The notes: generated by a model not told the origin, from the letters alone. DNA of 64,000 nucleotides from Thermoleophilia bacterium (GCA_020438485.1 JAGQUM010000031.1:1-64000); one strand, 5' to 3'. Positions 20,779 to 33,248 are shown, counted from the first letter of the stretch. Numbers and translations are program-made.

Positions 20779-21695
20779 GCCGGGACCTCCTCGTTCGTGG
20801 TGAGCTCGATGAATGCGTCCTCCAGACGGGCGCCGCTGATCTCGATGTCGCGGGCCTCGGGGACGCGCGCGACCAGCGCGCGGACGGCGGCGTCGGAGTC
20901 GGCGCAGGTGGCCGTCAAGGCGTCGCCGTGGCGGGTCACCGCCGTGACGCCCGGCAGGGACGCCACGTCGGCGTCGCGCCCGGGGGGCAGCGTGAACCTC
21001 AGGGTGCGGCCGCCGACGCGAGCCTTGATCTGGGTGGCCGGGCCGTCGGCGACCACGCGCCCGCGGGCCATCAGCACGACCCGGTCGGCGAACGCGTCGG
21101 CCTCCTCCAGGTAGTGCGTCGCGAACAGAACGGTACGTCCTTGCGCGGCGAACGCGCGCATCGCGTCCCAGAACGCCCGTCGGCTCTCGACGTCCATGGC
21201 CACGGTCGGTTCGTCGAGCACCAGCAGCCGAGGGTCGCAGATGACGGCGGCCGCGCAGCGCACCCGCTGGGACTCCCCTCCGGACAGGCGTTGGGTGCGC
21301 CGGTCCGCCAGCGCGGCGACGCCGGCGATGTCCATGGCCCGCTCCACCGACAACGGGTGCGGGTAGAGCCCCGCGAGCATGGTGAGGTACTCACGCACGC
21401 TCAGGTCGTGCAGCGGCGTGCCGCTCTGGAGCATCGCCCCGACCCAGCCGCGGCGGATCGCCTCGGAGGGCACGTGCCCGAAGACGCGGACCGTGCCGGC
21501 GTCGGGTCGCGTGAGGCCCAGCAGGATGTCGATCATGGTGGACTTCCCCGCGCCGTTGGGACCGAGCAGCGCCACGGTCTGCCCGGCGGGGATCGTGAGG
21601 TCGGTGCCGCGCACGGCCGGGATGTCGCCGAAGCGGCGGGAGACGCCCCGCATCTCGACGGTGTCCGGGTTGGCGACGTGTGTGGGGGTGGTCAT
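20775..21695 (-). CDS. ABC exporter ATP-binding protein
   Basis: A 306-residue ATPase of the DrrA/CcmA-like export family. It has Walker A GPNGAGKST at about residues 45-53, signature LSGGESQRV, Walker B LLVLDEPTVAMD, and the H-loop in FATHYLEEADAFADR. The C-terminal 80 residues are the usual substrate- or dimer-modulating extension of drug exporters. It is first of four genes (ATPase, permease, kinase, regulator) read leftward. I see no convincing SD, and no TAnnnT box at the leaderless distance. Confidence 0.92.
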   Translation of the reverse strand: MTTPTHVANPDTVEMRGVSRRFGDIPAVRGTDLTIPAGQTVALLGPNGAGKSTMIDILLGLTRPDAGTVRVFGHVPSEAIRRGWVGAMLQSGTPLHDLSVREYLTMLAGLYPHPLSVERAMDIAGVAALADRRTQRLSGGESQRVRCAAAVICDPRLLVLDEPTVAMDVESRRAFWDAMRAFAAQGRTVLFATHYLEEADAFADRVVLMARGRVVADGPATQIKARVGGRTLRFTLPPGRDADVASLPGVTAVTRHGDALTATCADSDAAVRALVARVPEARDIEISGARLEDAFIELTTNEEVPA

Positions 21696-21801
21696 GCGCC
21701 GATCATGCGACGGGCCCGGGCGCGGCGGATCCCTCGTCCGTCACGACCCACCCATGACATTTCGCCTACCCGCCCTCCGCCGGGCGCGTCCCGCGGGCCG
21801 G

Positions 21802-22416
21802 CTACGTCTGCGAGGCGGTGAGGAACTGCCCCGTGGACGGGCCCTCGCGCTCCCGGTCGCCCTCGTACGCCGCGATGGCGTCCTCGTGGGCGAGTGTCAG
21901 CGAGATGTCGTCCCAGCCGTTCAGGAGGCGCTCGCGGACGTCCGGCGCGATCTCGAACGAGAACCGCTCGCCCGTGGGCGTCGTGACGATGCGGTCCTCC
22001 AGGCTCACCGTCACGGGCGCGCCGGGGATGGCCTTGAGCTGGGCCATGAGCTTGTTGACCTCGTCCTCGGTGAGTTGCACCGGCAGGAGGCCGATCTTCG
22101 TGCAGTTGGTGCGGAAGATGTCGGCGAAGCTGGGGGCGATGACGGCTCGGAAGCCGTAGTCCTCCAGGGCCCACGGCGCGTGCTCGCGCGACGAGCCGCA
22201 ACCGAAGTTGCGTTGCGCCACCAGGATGCTGGCGCCCCGGTAGAACGGCTGCTCCAGGATGAAGTCGGGTTCCTTGCGCCAGTCGAAGAACAGGAATTCC
22301 CCGAACCCGGTGCGCTCGATGCGCTTGAGGAACTGCTTCGGGATGATCTGGTCGGTGTCGACGTCGGCGCGGTCCAGCGGGACGGCGATGCCGGTGACGG
22401 TCGTGAACTTCTCCAT
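21802..22416 (-). CDS. leuD: 3-isopropylmalate dehydratase small subunit
   Basis: Swivel-domain subunit that, with LeuC, isomerises 2-isopropylmalate to 3-isopropylmalate. The 204-residue protein shows [20 protein letters not shown] at the N terminus, the substrate-binding [15 protein letters not shown] loop and [19 protein letters not shown]. Start ATG 22416 is 5 bp after the leuC stop; the longer open frame upstream is antisense-like extension without homology. It is the last gene of leuA-leuC-leuD. Confidence 0.95.
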   Translation of the reverse strand: MEKFTTVTGIAVPLDRADVDTDQIIPKQFLKRIERTGFGEFLFFDWRKEPDFILEQPFYRGASILVAQRNFGCGSSREHAPWALEDYGFRAVIAPSFADIFRTNCTKIGLLPVQLTEDEVNKLMAQLKAIPGAPVTVSLEDRIVTTPTGERFSFEIAPDVRERLLNGWDDISLTLAHEDAIAAYEGDREREGPSTGQFLTASQT

Positions 22417-22421
22417 GGGAC

Positions 22422-23837
22422 TCAGGCCTCCACCAGGTCGACGTCGAGGGAGCGGACGTCCACGAGGTGCCCCGTGATCGCCGCCGCGGCCGCCATCTCG
22501 GGCGACACCAGGTGGGTGCGTCCGCCGGCGCCCTGGCGGCCCTCGAAGTTGCGGTTGCTGGTGCTGGCGCAGCGCTCGCCGGGCTCGAGGATGTCCGGGT
22601 TCATGCCCAGGCACATCGAGCAGCCCGCGTCGCGCCACTCGAACCCGGCCGAGCGGAACACGTCATCGAGGCCCTCGCGCTCGGCGGCCTCCTTCACCTG
22701 CATCGAGCCGGGGACGACCATCGCGCGCATGCCATCGGCGACCTTCCGCCCCTTCACCACGGCGGCGGCGGCGCGCAGGTCGGCCAGGCGGCCGTTCGTG
22801 CACGAGCCCAGGAACACGGTGTCGATGGCGATGTCCTCCAGCGCCTCGCCACCCTTGAGGCCCATGTAGGCCAGGGCCCGGCGGGCGCCCTCGGCATCGA
22901 CGGGGTCCGCGAAGTCGGCGGGCGTCGGCACGCGTCCCGTGATGGGCGCCACCTGACCGGGGTGCGTACCCCACGTGACCTGCGGCACCAGGGCCGACGC
23001 GTCGACGGTCTCCTCGCGGTCGAACGCGGCGTCCGCATCGGTGGGAAGCGCGCGCCAGCTCTCGACGGCCGCCGCGAAGTCGGCGGGTGCGGCGGGGCGG
23101 CCCTCGACGAACGCGAACGTGGTGTCGTCGGGCGCGATCATGCCCGCGCGGGCGCCCCACTCGATGGACATGTTGCACACCGTCATGCGCCCTTCCATCG
23201 CAAGGTCGCGGATGGCGGAGCCGGCGTACTCGACCACGTAGCCTGTGGCGCCCGACACGCCCAGCTGGCCGATGGTGCCGAGGATGAGGTCCTTGGCGGT
23301 GACCCCGCGGCCGGGCGTGCCCTCGATGTTCACGCGCATGGTCCTGGGGGCGCCCTGCGGCAGGGTCTGCGTGGCGAGCACGTGCTCGACCTCGCTGGTG
23401 CCGATGCCGAACGCCAGCGCCCCGAACGCGCCGTGCGTGGACGTGTGCGAGTCACCGCAGACCACCGTCATACCCGGCTGCGTGAGGCCCAGCTCCGGTC
23501 CGATGACGTGCACGATGCCCTGCCGGTTGGAACGGATGGAGAACAGTGGCACGCCGAACTCGGCGCAGTTGGACTCGAGCGTCTCGATCTGCTGCTTGCT
23601 GAGCGGGTCCTCGATGCTCTCGCGTCCCAGGGTGGGCACGTTGTGGTCGACCGTCGCCATGGTGCGGTCGGGGCGGCGCACGCGGCGTCCCGCCAGGCGC
23701 AGGCCCTCGAACGCCTGCGGCGACGTGACCTCGTGCACCAGGTGCAGGTCGATGAACAGCAGCGCCGGTCCCGAGGCGTCAGCGGCCCGCACCTCGTGGG
23801 CGTCCCAGATCTTCTGAAAGAGCGTCTTTCCCACCAT
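22422..23837 (-). CDS. leuC: 3-isopropylmalate dehydratase large subunit
   Basis: Aconitase-family [4Fe-4S] subunit of leucine biosynthesis, 471 residues. N-terminal [34 protein letters not shown], the cluster cysteine in GSCTNGR and the paired cysteines in [10 protein letters not shown] are intact, so it should be active. The ATG at 23837 has a GGAG six bases upstream. Downstream leuD follows after 5 bp; leuA lies 77 bp upstream on the same strand. Confidence 0.96.
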   Translation of the reverse strand: MVGKTLFQKIWDAHEVRAADASGPALLFIDLHLVHEVTSPQAFEGLRLAGRRVRRPDRTMATVDHNVPTLGRESIEDPLSKQQIETLESNCAEFGVPLFSIRSNRQGIVHVIGPELGLTQPGMTVVCGDSHTSTHGAFGALAFGIGTSEVEHVLATQTLPQGAPRTMRVNIEGTPGRGVTAKDLILGTIGQLGVSGATGYVVEYAGSAIRDLAMEGRMTVCNMSIEWGARAGMIAPDDTTFAFVEGRPAAPADFAAAVESWRALPTDADAAFDREETVDASALVPQVTWGTHPGQVAPITGRVPTPADFADPVDAEGARRALAYMGLKGGEALEDIAIDTVFLGSCTNGRLADLRAAAAVVKGRKVADGMRAMVVPGSMQVKEAAEREGLDDVFRSAGFEWRDAGCSMCLGMNPDILEPGERCASTSNRNFEGRQGAGGRTHLVSPEMAAAAAITGHLVDVRSLDVDLVEA

Positions 23838-23914
23838 TCACTCCGTTCGCCGTGCTGTCGTGTGCCGGTACCGGCGCGCCGCGAGACGCGCCGATGACCG
23901 TCCCCCATCCCTTC

Positions 23915-25492
23915 TCAGACGCCCTGGTCGGTGACGTCGGCCTCCTCCGCCCGCCGGCTGGCGTTGACGGCCCGCAGGTACGCGATGGCGCTGGCCTCCA
24001 GCACGTCGGGCGACACCCCCTGCCCCGAGAACGTCCGACCGTCGATGTCACACACGACCCGCGCCTCGCCGAGGGCGTCGTGCCCCCCGGTGACGGCGGA
24101 CACGTGGTACTCCAGCAGCGTGCCGTGCGTGCCGATGGCCTCGTCGATGGCCTGCATCAGCGCGTTGACGGGACCGTCGCCGTCGCCCTCGCCGCGGTGC
24201 TTCTCGCCGTCGGGGTCGACGACGGTGACAGTGGCGTGGGGGGCCGCGCCGCCGCCGGTGGAGACCGCGGTCTCCTCCAGCACGTAGCCGTCGACACCCT
24301 CGGTGCGCATCTCGTCGCTGACCAGTGCCTCGATGTCGGCGGCCGAGATCGCACCCTTGCGGTCGGCCACGTCCTTGAAGCGCGCGAACGCGGCGTTCAG
24401 CTCGTCCTTGCCGAGCTCGTAGCCCAGGTCGGTCAGCGCGTGCGCCAGCGCGTGGCGGCCCGAGTGCTTGCCCAGCACGATGCTGTTCTGGGCCAGGCCG
24501 ACGCTGGTGGCGTCCATGATCTCGTACGTCAACGGGTTGGCCAGCACGCCGTGCTGGTGGATGCCCGCCTCATGCGCGAACGCGTTGCGGCCCACGATGG
24601 CCTTGTTGGGCTGCACCACATAGCCGGTCAGGCGGCTCACGAGGCGGCTGGCGCGGGTGATCTCGGTGGTGTCGAGGTTGCACCACAGGCCGCCCAGGTC
24701 CTCGGCGCGGGTGCGCAGGATCATGGCGACCTCCTCGATGCTGGCGTTGCCCGCCCGCTCGCCGATGCCGTTGACGCAGCCCTCCACCTGGCGGGCGCCG
24801 GCCAGCACGCCCGCGAGGGAGTTGGCCACGGCGAGGCCCAGGTCGTTGTGGCAGTGCACCGACAGCGTGACGTCGTCGAGGCTGGGGCACAGGCGCCGCA
24901 GTTCGGTGAGGAACGCGTGGAACTCCACCGGCATGGTGTAGCCAACGGTGTCGGGGATGTTGATGGTGGTGGCGCCGTTCTCGATGGCCCCTGCCACGAC
25001 CTCGGCCACGAACGTCACGTCCGAGCGGGTGGCGTCCTCACAGCTGAACTCCACGTCGTCGACGATGCTGCGAGCCAGTCGCACCGCGTCGACTGCCGCG
25101 GCCAGCACCTTGGCGCGGTCCATGCGCAGCTTGTGGGTCATGTGGATGTCGCTGGTGGCGATGAACGTGTGGATGCGCCCCAGCGGCGATTCCCTCACCG
25201 CCTCCCCGGCACGCGTGACGTCCTTCTCGTTCGCCCGGGCGAGTCCGGCGATGGTGACGCCCTCGACCTCGCGGGCGATCTCGCGCACGGCCTCGAAGTC
25301 GCCCGGCGACGTGATGGGAAAGCCGGCCTCCATCACGTCCACGCCGAGGCGGCGCAGCTGATGGGCGATCTCGAGCTTCTCGCGCGTGTTGAGCGTGATG
25401 CCGGGGGCCTGCTCCCCGTCGCGCAGCGTGGTGTCGAAGATCTTCACTCGCGCGGACTCGTCGCGCACCTGCTCGTCGTGTGACGTCGTCAC
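23915..25492 (-). CDS. leuA: 2-isopropylmalate synthase
   Basis: First committed step of leucine synthesis (2-ketoisovalerate plus acetyl-CoA), cytosolic and normally leucine-inhibited. The 525-residue protein has [12 protein letters not shown], the metal-binding [14 protein letters not shown] and the [15 protein letters not shown] region, followed by the LeuA allosteric dimerisation domain with [15 protein letters not shown] 25492 has GAGAGGGAG just before it. This is the bacterial short LeuA type. It heads the leuA-leuC-leuD transcription unit. Confidence 0.95.
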   Translation of the reverse strand: MTTSHDEQVRDESARVKIFDTTLRDGEQAPGITLNTREKLEIAHQLRRLGVDVMEAGFPITSPGDFEAVREIAREVEGVTIAGLARANEKDVTRAGEAVRESPLGRIHTFIATSDIHMTHKLRMDRAKVLAAAVDAVRLARSIVDDVEFSCEDATRSDVTFVAEVVAGAIENGATTINIPDTVGYTMPVEFHAFLTELRRLCPSLDDVTLSVHCHNDLGLAVANSLAGVLAGARQVEGCVNGIGERAGNASIEEVAMILRTRAEDLGGLWCNLDTTEITRASRLVSRLTGYVVQPNKAIVGRNAFAHEAGIHQHGVLANPLTYEIMDATSVGLAQNSIVLGKHSGRHALAHALTDLGYELGKDELNAAFARFKDVADRKGAISAADIEALVSDEMRTEGVDGYVLEETAVSTGGGAAPHATVTVVDPDGEKHRGEGDGDGPVNALMQAIDEAIGTHGTLLEYHVSAVTGGHDALGEARVVCDIDGRTFSGQGVSPDVLEASAIAYLRAVNASRRAEEADVTDQGV

Positions 25493-25808
25493 GTCAGTCT
25501 CCCTCTCACGAAACAGCGTTCGATGGACCGGTGGATGCCCATGCGGGCGCGGATGTCAGCGACTCCCCCTACCGGGGGAGGAGGCCACGCAGGCGCGGGG
25601 AGATCGCGGGGGCCGTCAGCATTGGGCGCCACGATATCACGCGTCGTCGGCCGGACGGCCCGCGTGGCGGGCTCGGCCGGCCGAGCGATGCCGGCGCGCC
25701 CGCGCAGACCCGCCACGGACGGGGGTGCCCCCACCACGCGCCGAGGCACGGGAGGCACCGCGCCGCGCGCCGCTGGCACACCCGCCCGCCGGATGGTCTA
25801 CTTGCGCA
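25493..25808. other. Divergent intergenic region between leuA and the ATP-grasp gene
   Basis: About 315 bases. On the minus strand a possible extended -10 (TGATATCGT; -10 at 25631-25636) would give leuA a leader of about 130 nt that includes the 25563-25580 hairpin. A frame ending on the leuA start (GTGA overlap) could encode a short upstream peptide, but it is not leucine-rich and has no clear SD, so I do not call an attenuator. No other gene is visible. Confidence 0.5.
25563..25580 (-). promoter_or_regulatory. Strong hairpin in the leuA leader
   Basis: Perfect 7-bp GC stem (CTCCCCC / GGGGGAG) with a 4-base loop lies about 70 nt before the leuA start. It could be part of an RNA control element or simply a stable leader structure. 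No T-box or known riboswitch consensus was recognised. Confidence 0.4.
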
Positions 25809-26888
25809 ATGAGCCTCACATCACGCGCGTACGCGCTGCGCTACGCGCCCGCGAAGGCGCGCCTTCTCGTCCGGGCGGCCGGCGACACGCGCCGCGCCGC
25901 GGGCCACTACGGCGTGTCCCACGCGGCGACGTTCGCGCGGGCGTTCGACCTGTACCGGCGGCACGGCTTCGGCCTGCACGAGTCCGTGGACTACGGGCTC
26001 CTGGACCCCGCCGCGCCGCGCACGCCTCCCACGCTGTCCAAGCGCCGGATGCTGGCGTTGCAGGCCACCCACAACCCGGCGGCGATGGAGATCGTCACCG
26101 AGGACAAGATCGTGTTCGACGCGTACTGCCGCGCCGCGGGCCTGCCGGTGGCCCCCACGGTGGGCGTGCTGGCGCACGACGGGCCCGGATGGATGGACGG
26201 CGTGCCGGGGCCCGTGACCGCCGACGGCTGGGCGGCGGCCCTGGACGCCGCCCCCGCGCCGTTCGTGGTGAAGCCCGCGCACGGCGCCCTGGGGCGTGAC
26301 GTGCGGGTGGTCGTGCGCGACGAGCGGGGGCTGCGCGACCTGACGGACGGGCCCGTGAGCCCGGGCGAGCTGGCGGGGCGGCTGGCCGCGCGCCCGGTCC
26401 ACGCGTGGGTTGTGCAGCGGCGGCTGCACAACCACCCCGCCATGCAGGGGCTGGGCGCCCCCGAGGCCCTCATCACGTCGCGCATCGTGACGGTGCGCGA
26501 CGGCGACCACGCGTCGGTGTGGTTCGCGGTGGTGCGCGTCCCGCGCGGTGGAGTGGTCGACAACATCAGCGCCGGGGGCGTGGAGGTGCACGTCGACCTC
26601 GTGACCGGCACCCTGACGCACGGAGTCGCCAAGGCGGAGGACGCCGTGGGCGTGGTGCGCCTGGACCGGCACCCGGCGGGCGGCCCGTGGGACCGCTGGG
26701 CCGTCCCGGATTGGGACGACGCGGTGGGCCTGGCGTTGCGCGCCGCGCGGGCCTTCGCGCCGATGGTGGTGGTGGGATGGGACGTGGCCTCCACGCCCGA
26801 CGGGCCCGTGCTGATCGAGGGCAACGCCTGGGCCGACCCCCCGTACGCGCTGCCCCCGGGGCCGTTCCCGGCACCGCTCAGCCGATGA
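25809..26888 (+). CDS. Sugar-transfer-associated ATP-grasp protein
   Basis: A 359-residue ATP-grasp ligase-like protein of the 'sugar-transfer associated' type. An N-terminal helical region is followed by the conserved LSKRRMLALQ...EDKIVFDAYCRAAGLPV nucleotide-binding entrance. The ATP lysine segment is PFVVKPAHGALGRDV, and the metal-binding end is GWDVASTPDGPVLIEGNAWADP. Such proteins are thought to form an amide or ester link in cell-surface polysaccharide pathways; the substrate is unknown. ATG 25809 has no SD and may be near-leaderless (TCTACTT just upstream). A decayed DUF488 gene overlaps its stop as ATGA. Confidence 0.85.
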   Translation: MSLTSRAYALRYAPAKARLLVRAAGDTRRAAGHYGVSHAATFARAFDLYRRHGFGLHESVDYGLLDPAAPRTPPTLSKRRMLALQATHNPAAMEIVTEDKIVFDAYCRAAGLPVAPTVGVLAHDGPGWMDGVPGPVTADGWAAALDAAPAPFVVKPAHGALGRDVRVVVRDERGLRDLTDGPVSPGELAGRLAARPVHAWVVQRRLHNHPAMQGLGAPEALITSRIVTVRDGDHASVWFAVVRVPRGGVVDNISAGGVEVHVDLVTGTLTHGVAKAEDAVGVVRLDRHPAGGPWDRWAVPDWDDAVGLALRAARAFAPMVVVGWDVASTPDGPVLIEGNAWADPPYALPPGPFPAPLSR

Positions 26889-27225
26889 GCGCGCGCATCA
26901 AGCGTGGCCACGCGCCGGCCGACCCCGGCGACGGCGTCCGCGTACCGGTCGGCCGCCCGTGGCTCCGCGGGGCGGCGCACCGGCTGGCCCGCGCACGGGC
27001 GCGTCACTGAAGGAGGCGGCCCCGAGCCACCGCCCTGCGCAGGTGGTTCGGCCAGGACGCGGCCCGGTTCGGCGAGTTCGCCGGCCGCTACCGCGGGGGG
27101 CTCGAGGGCAACGACGCGCTGGACGGCCCCGCGGGCCGTCGCCTCCTCCTCCCCGGGGGGCCGACGCTGCTGCGCGCCGCCCGCGACGTGCGGCACAGCC
27201 AGGCCGTGGTACCGCGCGACCCGGT
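26885..27225 (+). pseudogene. DUF488 pseudogene with paired frameshifts
   Basis: The frame opens at ATG 26885 (overlapping the ATP-grasp stop) with IKRGHAPADPGDGVRVPVGRPWLRG, matching the start of DUF488 proteins (IK..Y.P..DGyRVLVDRLWPRG). It then hits a stop at 27008. The next family element, SLKEAAPSHR, is in another frame around 27001-27030. From 27035 the original frame resumes with LRRWFGQDAARFGEFAGRYRG and later GPTLLRAARDVRHSQAVV, the family's conserved C-terminal half. VDRLW has also become VGRPW. Two compensating indels plus an in-frame stop make this a decayed gene. Its end is approximate. Confidence 0.8.
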
Positions 27226-27543
27226 GTCCGCCGAGCAGTCCTCGCCGCGCCCGCGTGTCGCGGTCGCCCGCGTGTCGAGGATCCGCGCCCGGCGGGAAGG
27301 GGCTCCGCCACGCGGTATCCCCGCCCCCCGGCGCGGCGCGTCGCCCCGCGACCGGCGCCGCCCGGTGGACGCCGTGTCCCCGCCGGCCGGCACGCTCCGG
27401 CGCGCCGGGGCGTCACCGTCGCCCGGGTTCGCGGCACCGACGGGCTCCCGCACGCGCCCGGAGATCCGCCGCACCGCGGTGACGCTGCCCGGGGCGCATC
27501 ACCGGACGATGGTCGCGTCAGGCGGTCATCGTCCGGTCGGCGC
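27226..27543. other. Non-coding tail between the DUF488 relic and serC
   Basis: About 320 bases with no supportable gene. Open frames here are Arg/Pro-rich translations of GC-biased DNA. The only clear structure is the inverted repeat at 27501-27537 next to the serC stop. Confidence 0.55.
27501..27537 (-). terminator. Inverted repeat after serC (terminator-like hairpin)
   Basis: ACCGGACGATG (27501-27511) and CATCGTCCGGT (27527-27537) are a perfect 11-bp inverted repeat with a 15-base loop, six bases beyond the serC stop. No U-tract follows, so it would be a non-canonical or Rho-assisted terminator, or an RNA 3'-end stabiliser. Confidence 0.55.
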
Positions 27544-30272
<2,729 letters not shown>

Positions 30273-30297
30273 GCGTGGTGGGCTCCCGATTCGGGGT

Positions 30298-31299
30298 TTA
30301 CTTGCTCTCGTCGAACTCGGTGTCGATCCACGTCATCATGCCGCGCAGCTTCTTGCCCACCTGCTCGATGGGGTGCTCGGCCTGGCGGCGCGCGATGGCG
30401 TTGAACGACGGGCGGCCCACGGCATTCTCGGTGAGCCACTCCTTCGCGAACTGGCCGTTCTGGATCTCGGCGAGGATCGCGCGCATCTCCGCGCGGGTCT
30501 CCTCGGTGATGATGCGCGGGCCGCGCGACAGGTCGCCGTACTCGGCCGTGTTGCTGATGGAATAGCGCATGCCGGCGATGCCCTTCTCGTAGATGAGATC
30601 CACGATCAGCTTCACCTCGTGCAGGCATTCGAAGTACGCCAGCTCGGGCTGGTAACCGGCGTCCACCAGCGTGTCGAACCCGGCGCGGATCAGCTCGGAC
30701 AGGCCACCGCACAGCACCACCTGCTCGCCGAACAGGTCCGTCTCGGTCTCCTCCGCGAACGTCGTCTGGATGACGCCCGCGCGGGTGCAGCCGATGCCCT
30801 TGGCGTATGCCAGCGCGGTCTGCATGGCGCGGCCGCTCGCGTCCTGCGCCACGGCCACGAGGCCGGGCGTGCCGTTGCCCTCGGTGTACGTGCGGCGCAC
30901 CAGGTGGCCGGGACCCTTGGGGGCGGCCATCACGACGTCCACGTCCTTGGGCGGCACGATCTGACCGAAGTGGATGGCGAAGCCATGGGCGAACAGCAGC
31001 GTGTTGCCGGGCACCAGGCCGTCCCTGACGGACTCGTTGTAGATCTGGCCCATCAGTTCGTCGGGCACGAGCATCATCACGAGGTCGGCGCGCTTCGCGG
31101 CCTCGGCGGGCTCCAGCACCGTGAGGCCCGCATCCTTCGCGGCGCCCGCCGACCCGCTGCCCTGGCGCAGGCCCACGACGACGTCGACGCCCGAGTCGCG
31201 CAGGTTCAGCGCGTGCGCGTGGCCCTGGCTGCCGAACCCGATGATGGCCACGGTCTTGCCGTTGAGAAGGCCCAGGTCGGCGTCGTCGTCGTAGAACAT
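30298..31299 (-). CDS. ilvC: Ketol-acid reductoisomerase (class I)
   Basis: Converts acetolactate and acetohydroxybutyrate to the dihydroxyacids of valine and isoleucine synthesis, using NADPH. The 333-residue protein is the short class I form. It has [17 protein letters not shown], the VGLRQGSGS cofactor loop, [20 protein letters not shown], and the metal-binding [19 protein letters not shown] 31299 follows GGGAG. Its substrates come from acetolactate synthase, of which only the small subunit (ilvN) is encoded next door. Confidence 0.96.
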   Translation of the reverse strand: MFYDDDADLGLLNGKTVAIIGFGSQGHAHALNLRDSGVDVVVGLRQGSGSAGAAKDAGLTVLEPAEAAKRADLVMMLVPDELMGQIYNESVRDGLVPGNTLLFAHGFAIHFGQIVPPKDVDVVMAAPKGPGHLVRRTYTEGNGTPGLVAVAQDASGRAMQTALAYAKGIGCTRAGVIQTTFAEETETDLFGEQVVLCGGLSELIRAGFDTLVDAGYQPELAYFECLHEVKLIVDLIYEKGIAGMRYSISNTAEYGDLSRGPRIITEETRAEMRAILAEIQNGQFAKEWLTENAVGRPSFNAIARRQAEHPIEQVGKKLRGMMTWIDTEFDESK

Positions 31300-31368
31300 G
31301 CGGTCTCCCGGTGGATGGTGATTCGTGGAACGTGCGACGCCCTGCCACTCGGCGGGGCCGCCGCGGTG

Positions 31369-31854
31369 TCAGGTGGTGCGCGCCCCGCGGGCCAGGGCCA
31401 CCACGCCCGTCTTCACGAGCTCGATGATGCCGTACGGGCGCATCAGCTCCTCGAACCGCACCAGGTCGTCGCTGGTGCCGGTGACGAGCACGGTGACGTG
31501 CGCGGCCGAGACGTCCACGATGCTGCCGGCGAAGATCTCGACCAGGTCGATGATCTCCCGCCGGTGCCCGGTGTCGACGGACACCTTGAACAGCGCCAGC
31601 TCGCGCTCCACGGCGTTCTCGGGCGCGATGTTGCGGATGGCGATCACGTTCACGAGCTTGTCGAGCTGCTTCGTGATCTGCTCCACGGGAAAGCGCGTGG
31701 AGTTGATCGTGATCGTCATGCGCGAAACGGCCGGGTCGGCCGTGGGACTCACGGTGAGCGAGTCGATGTTGAAGCCGCGCCGGGTGAACAGGCCCGCGGT
31801 GCGCGACAGCACGCCGGGGCGGTTCTCGACGAGGACGGAGAGGGTGTGCTTCAC
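31369..31854 (-). CDS. ilvN: Acetolactate synthase small (regulatory) subunit
   Basis: 161-residue ACT-domain regulator that confers valine feedback inhibition on acetolactate synthase. The N-terminal ACT domain starts KHTLSVLVENRPGVLSRTAGLFTRRGFNIDSL (positions 2 onward) and is followed by the IlvN C-terminal domain. GTG 31854 is chosen because the family's N terminus begins there and a TACACT box sits 8 nt upstream, implying a leaderless mRNA. The catalytic subunit gene ilvB is not adjacent; the upstream neighbour is a divergent membrane protein. Confidence 0.93.
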   Translation of the reverse strand: MKHTLSVLVENRPGVLSRTAGLFTRRGFNIDSLTVSPTADPAVSRMTITINSTRFPVEQITKQLDKLVNVIAIRNIAPENAVERELALFKVSVDTGHRREIIDLVEIFAGSIVDVSAAHVTVLVTGTSDDLVRFEELMRPYGIIELVKTGVVALARGARTT

Positions 31855-31862
31855 GGGCGGGG

Positions 31863-31868
31863 AGTGTA
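31863..31868 (-). promoter_or_regulatory. -10 box (TACACT) for a leaderless ilvN mRNA
   Basis: The box is 8 nt before the GTG at 31854, with no SD. It is the probable start of the ilvN-ilvC-serA-serC transcript. Confidence 0.5.
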
Positions 31869-31920
31869 TCGGCCCGCGCGTGGCCCGCGCCGGGCGTTTC
31901 GCCCTCGAGGTGCCGCCCGG

Positions 31921-31926
31921 CATACT
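31921..31926 (+). promoter_or_regulatory. -10-like box (CATACT) before the membrane-protein gene
   Basis: CATACT is 6 nt before GTG 31933. It lacks the leading T of TAnnnT but sits at the same distance as the other leaderless boxes. Confidence 0.35.
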
Positions 31927-31932
31927 GGCGCG

Positions 31933-33144
31933 GTGAGCGACGACGCCCCGCCCACGGCGACGAACGGCGGGCCGGACGGGTTCGCGGCCGCCCGGTGGCT
32001 GCGGGCCCGGGGGCTGGGCGCGCTCTTGGAGGGTACGTCCCTGGACGATCCGGGCCGCGGCCGCCTGCGGCTTCCGCTCGCCGTGATCCTGGCGTTCGTG
32101 GTGCTGGCCGAGATGCCCGCGACGGGACTGCCGGTGCTCCCGCTGACGCTGGCCGCGCTCACGGCCGTCGCGGTGGCGGCCGTCGCCGCCGCCCTGGCGC
32201 GCCGGACGGGGCGCGAGCGGCTGGTGGAGGGCGCCGCGTTCGTGGTCGTCCCCCCCACGCTGGCGTTGCTCGTCGGGCCGATGGATGCCGCCCAGGCCGA
32301 CGCCCTGGACATCAGCACGATGCGCCTGCGCGTGTACGTCGCCGTGGCGCTACTGGCTCAGCAACTGCTGCTGCTGGCCGTCGTGGTGGCCGTCAAGCGC
32401 TTCGACATGATGGCGTTCACTCGCTGGCTCGTGCGCGAACTGACCCAGTCGGTGTCGACCGCGGGGACGGCGCTTGCTCGCGTGGTGCCGCTGCTCATGA
32501 TCGCCCTGCTGCTCTCGTACTACACGGGGGAGCTGTGGCAGTCGGTCGGCAAGATGGGGGCGTTGCCGTTCTTCAGCGTGATCCTGCTGATGACGGCGCT
32601 CAGCGGCCTGTTCCTCGCCCGGCGCGAGCACTTCGACGTGGACGCCGCCGCCCGGTTCGAGACGCACGAGGAACTGGCGGATGCCCTGCGCGAGACGCCC
32701 GCGGCGGGCCACGCCGGCCGCCTGAACATGCCCGCTGCGTGCCCGCTGACCCCCCGCCAGGAGCGCAGCCTCCTGATCGCCGCGTCGGCGTCGCGGATGG
32801 TGCTGGCAACCCTCATCGGCCTGGTGGTGCTGGCGTTCTTCCTGGTCGTCGGGTGGCTCACCGTCGACGCCACGAGTGTCAGGGCCTGGTCGGCGGGCAG
32901 CCCGCGACCCATCTTCTCGTTCCACGGGGCCGGTCACGTCTACCTCCTGAGTTGGCAGCACGTGCGCGTCGCGGGATTCCTGTCGGCGTTCTCGGCCTTC
33001 TACTACGCCGTCGCGTCGGCCACCGACGCCACCATGCGCCAGGGCCTGCGCGACACGGCGGCCGAGAGCATCCGCGCCGGCTGCGCCCTGCGACTGGCCC
33101 TCCTGAACCCGCCGGCCGACGCGAGTGACGAGCCGCCCTTCTGA
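31933..33144 (+). CDS. Multi-pass membrane protein of unknown function
   Basis: A 403-residue protein with a short hydrophilic N terminus and about seven hydrophobic segments. One block lies at about residues 50-165, one around the strongly conserved-looking VVPLLMIALLLSYYTGELWQ, and a last pair after residue 300. A soluble stretch of about 70 residues (HFDVDAAARFETHEELADAL) lies between. I recognise no family. GTG 31933 is chosen because it follows a -10-like box by 6 nt; upstream frame is antisense to ilvN. It is divergent from ilvN. Confidence 0.75.
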   Translation: MSDDAPPTATNGGPDGFAAARWLRARGLGALLEGTSLDDPGRGRLRLPLAVILAFVVLAEMPATGLPVLPLTLAALTAVAVAAVAAALARRTGRERLVEGAAFVVVPPTLALLVGPMDAAQADALDISTMRLRVYVAVALLAQQLLLLAVVVAVKRFDMMAFTRWLVRELTQSVSTAGTALARVVPLLMIALLLSYYTGELWQSVGKMGALPFFSVILLMTALSGLFLARREHFDVDAAARFETHEELADALRETPAAGHAGRLNMPAACPLTPRQERSLLIAASASRMVLATLIGLVVLAFFLVVGWLTVDATSVRAWSAGSPRPIFSFHGAGHVYLLSWQHVRVAGFLSAFSAFYYAVASATDATMRQGLRDTAAESIRAGCALRLALLNPPADASDEPPF

Positions 33145-33248
33145 CCGGCCGCGGTGCCCGGTGCGGCCACGCCGGCCGGGGCAGGATGGCGGACCCGGGC
33201 GTCGAACATGCGCAGGTACCGCACCCGACGCACGAGGTGGAGACTCAC

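Noticed and set aside
25489-25779. Possible leuA leader peptide (frame ending on the leuA start)
   Set aside because: It is not rich in leucine or other branched-chain residues and has no clear SD; only the hairpin is worth keeping.
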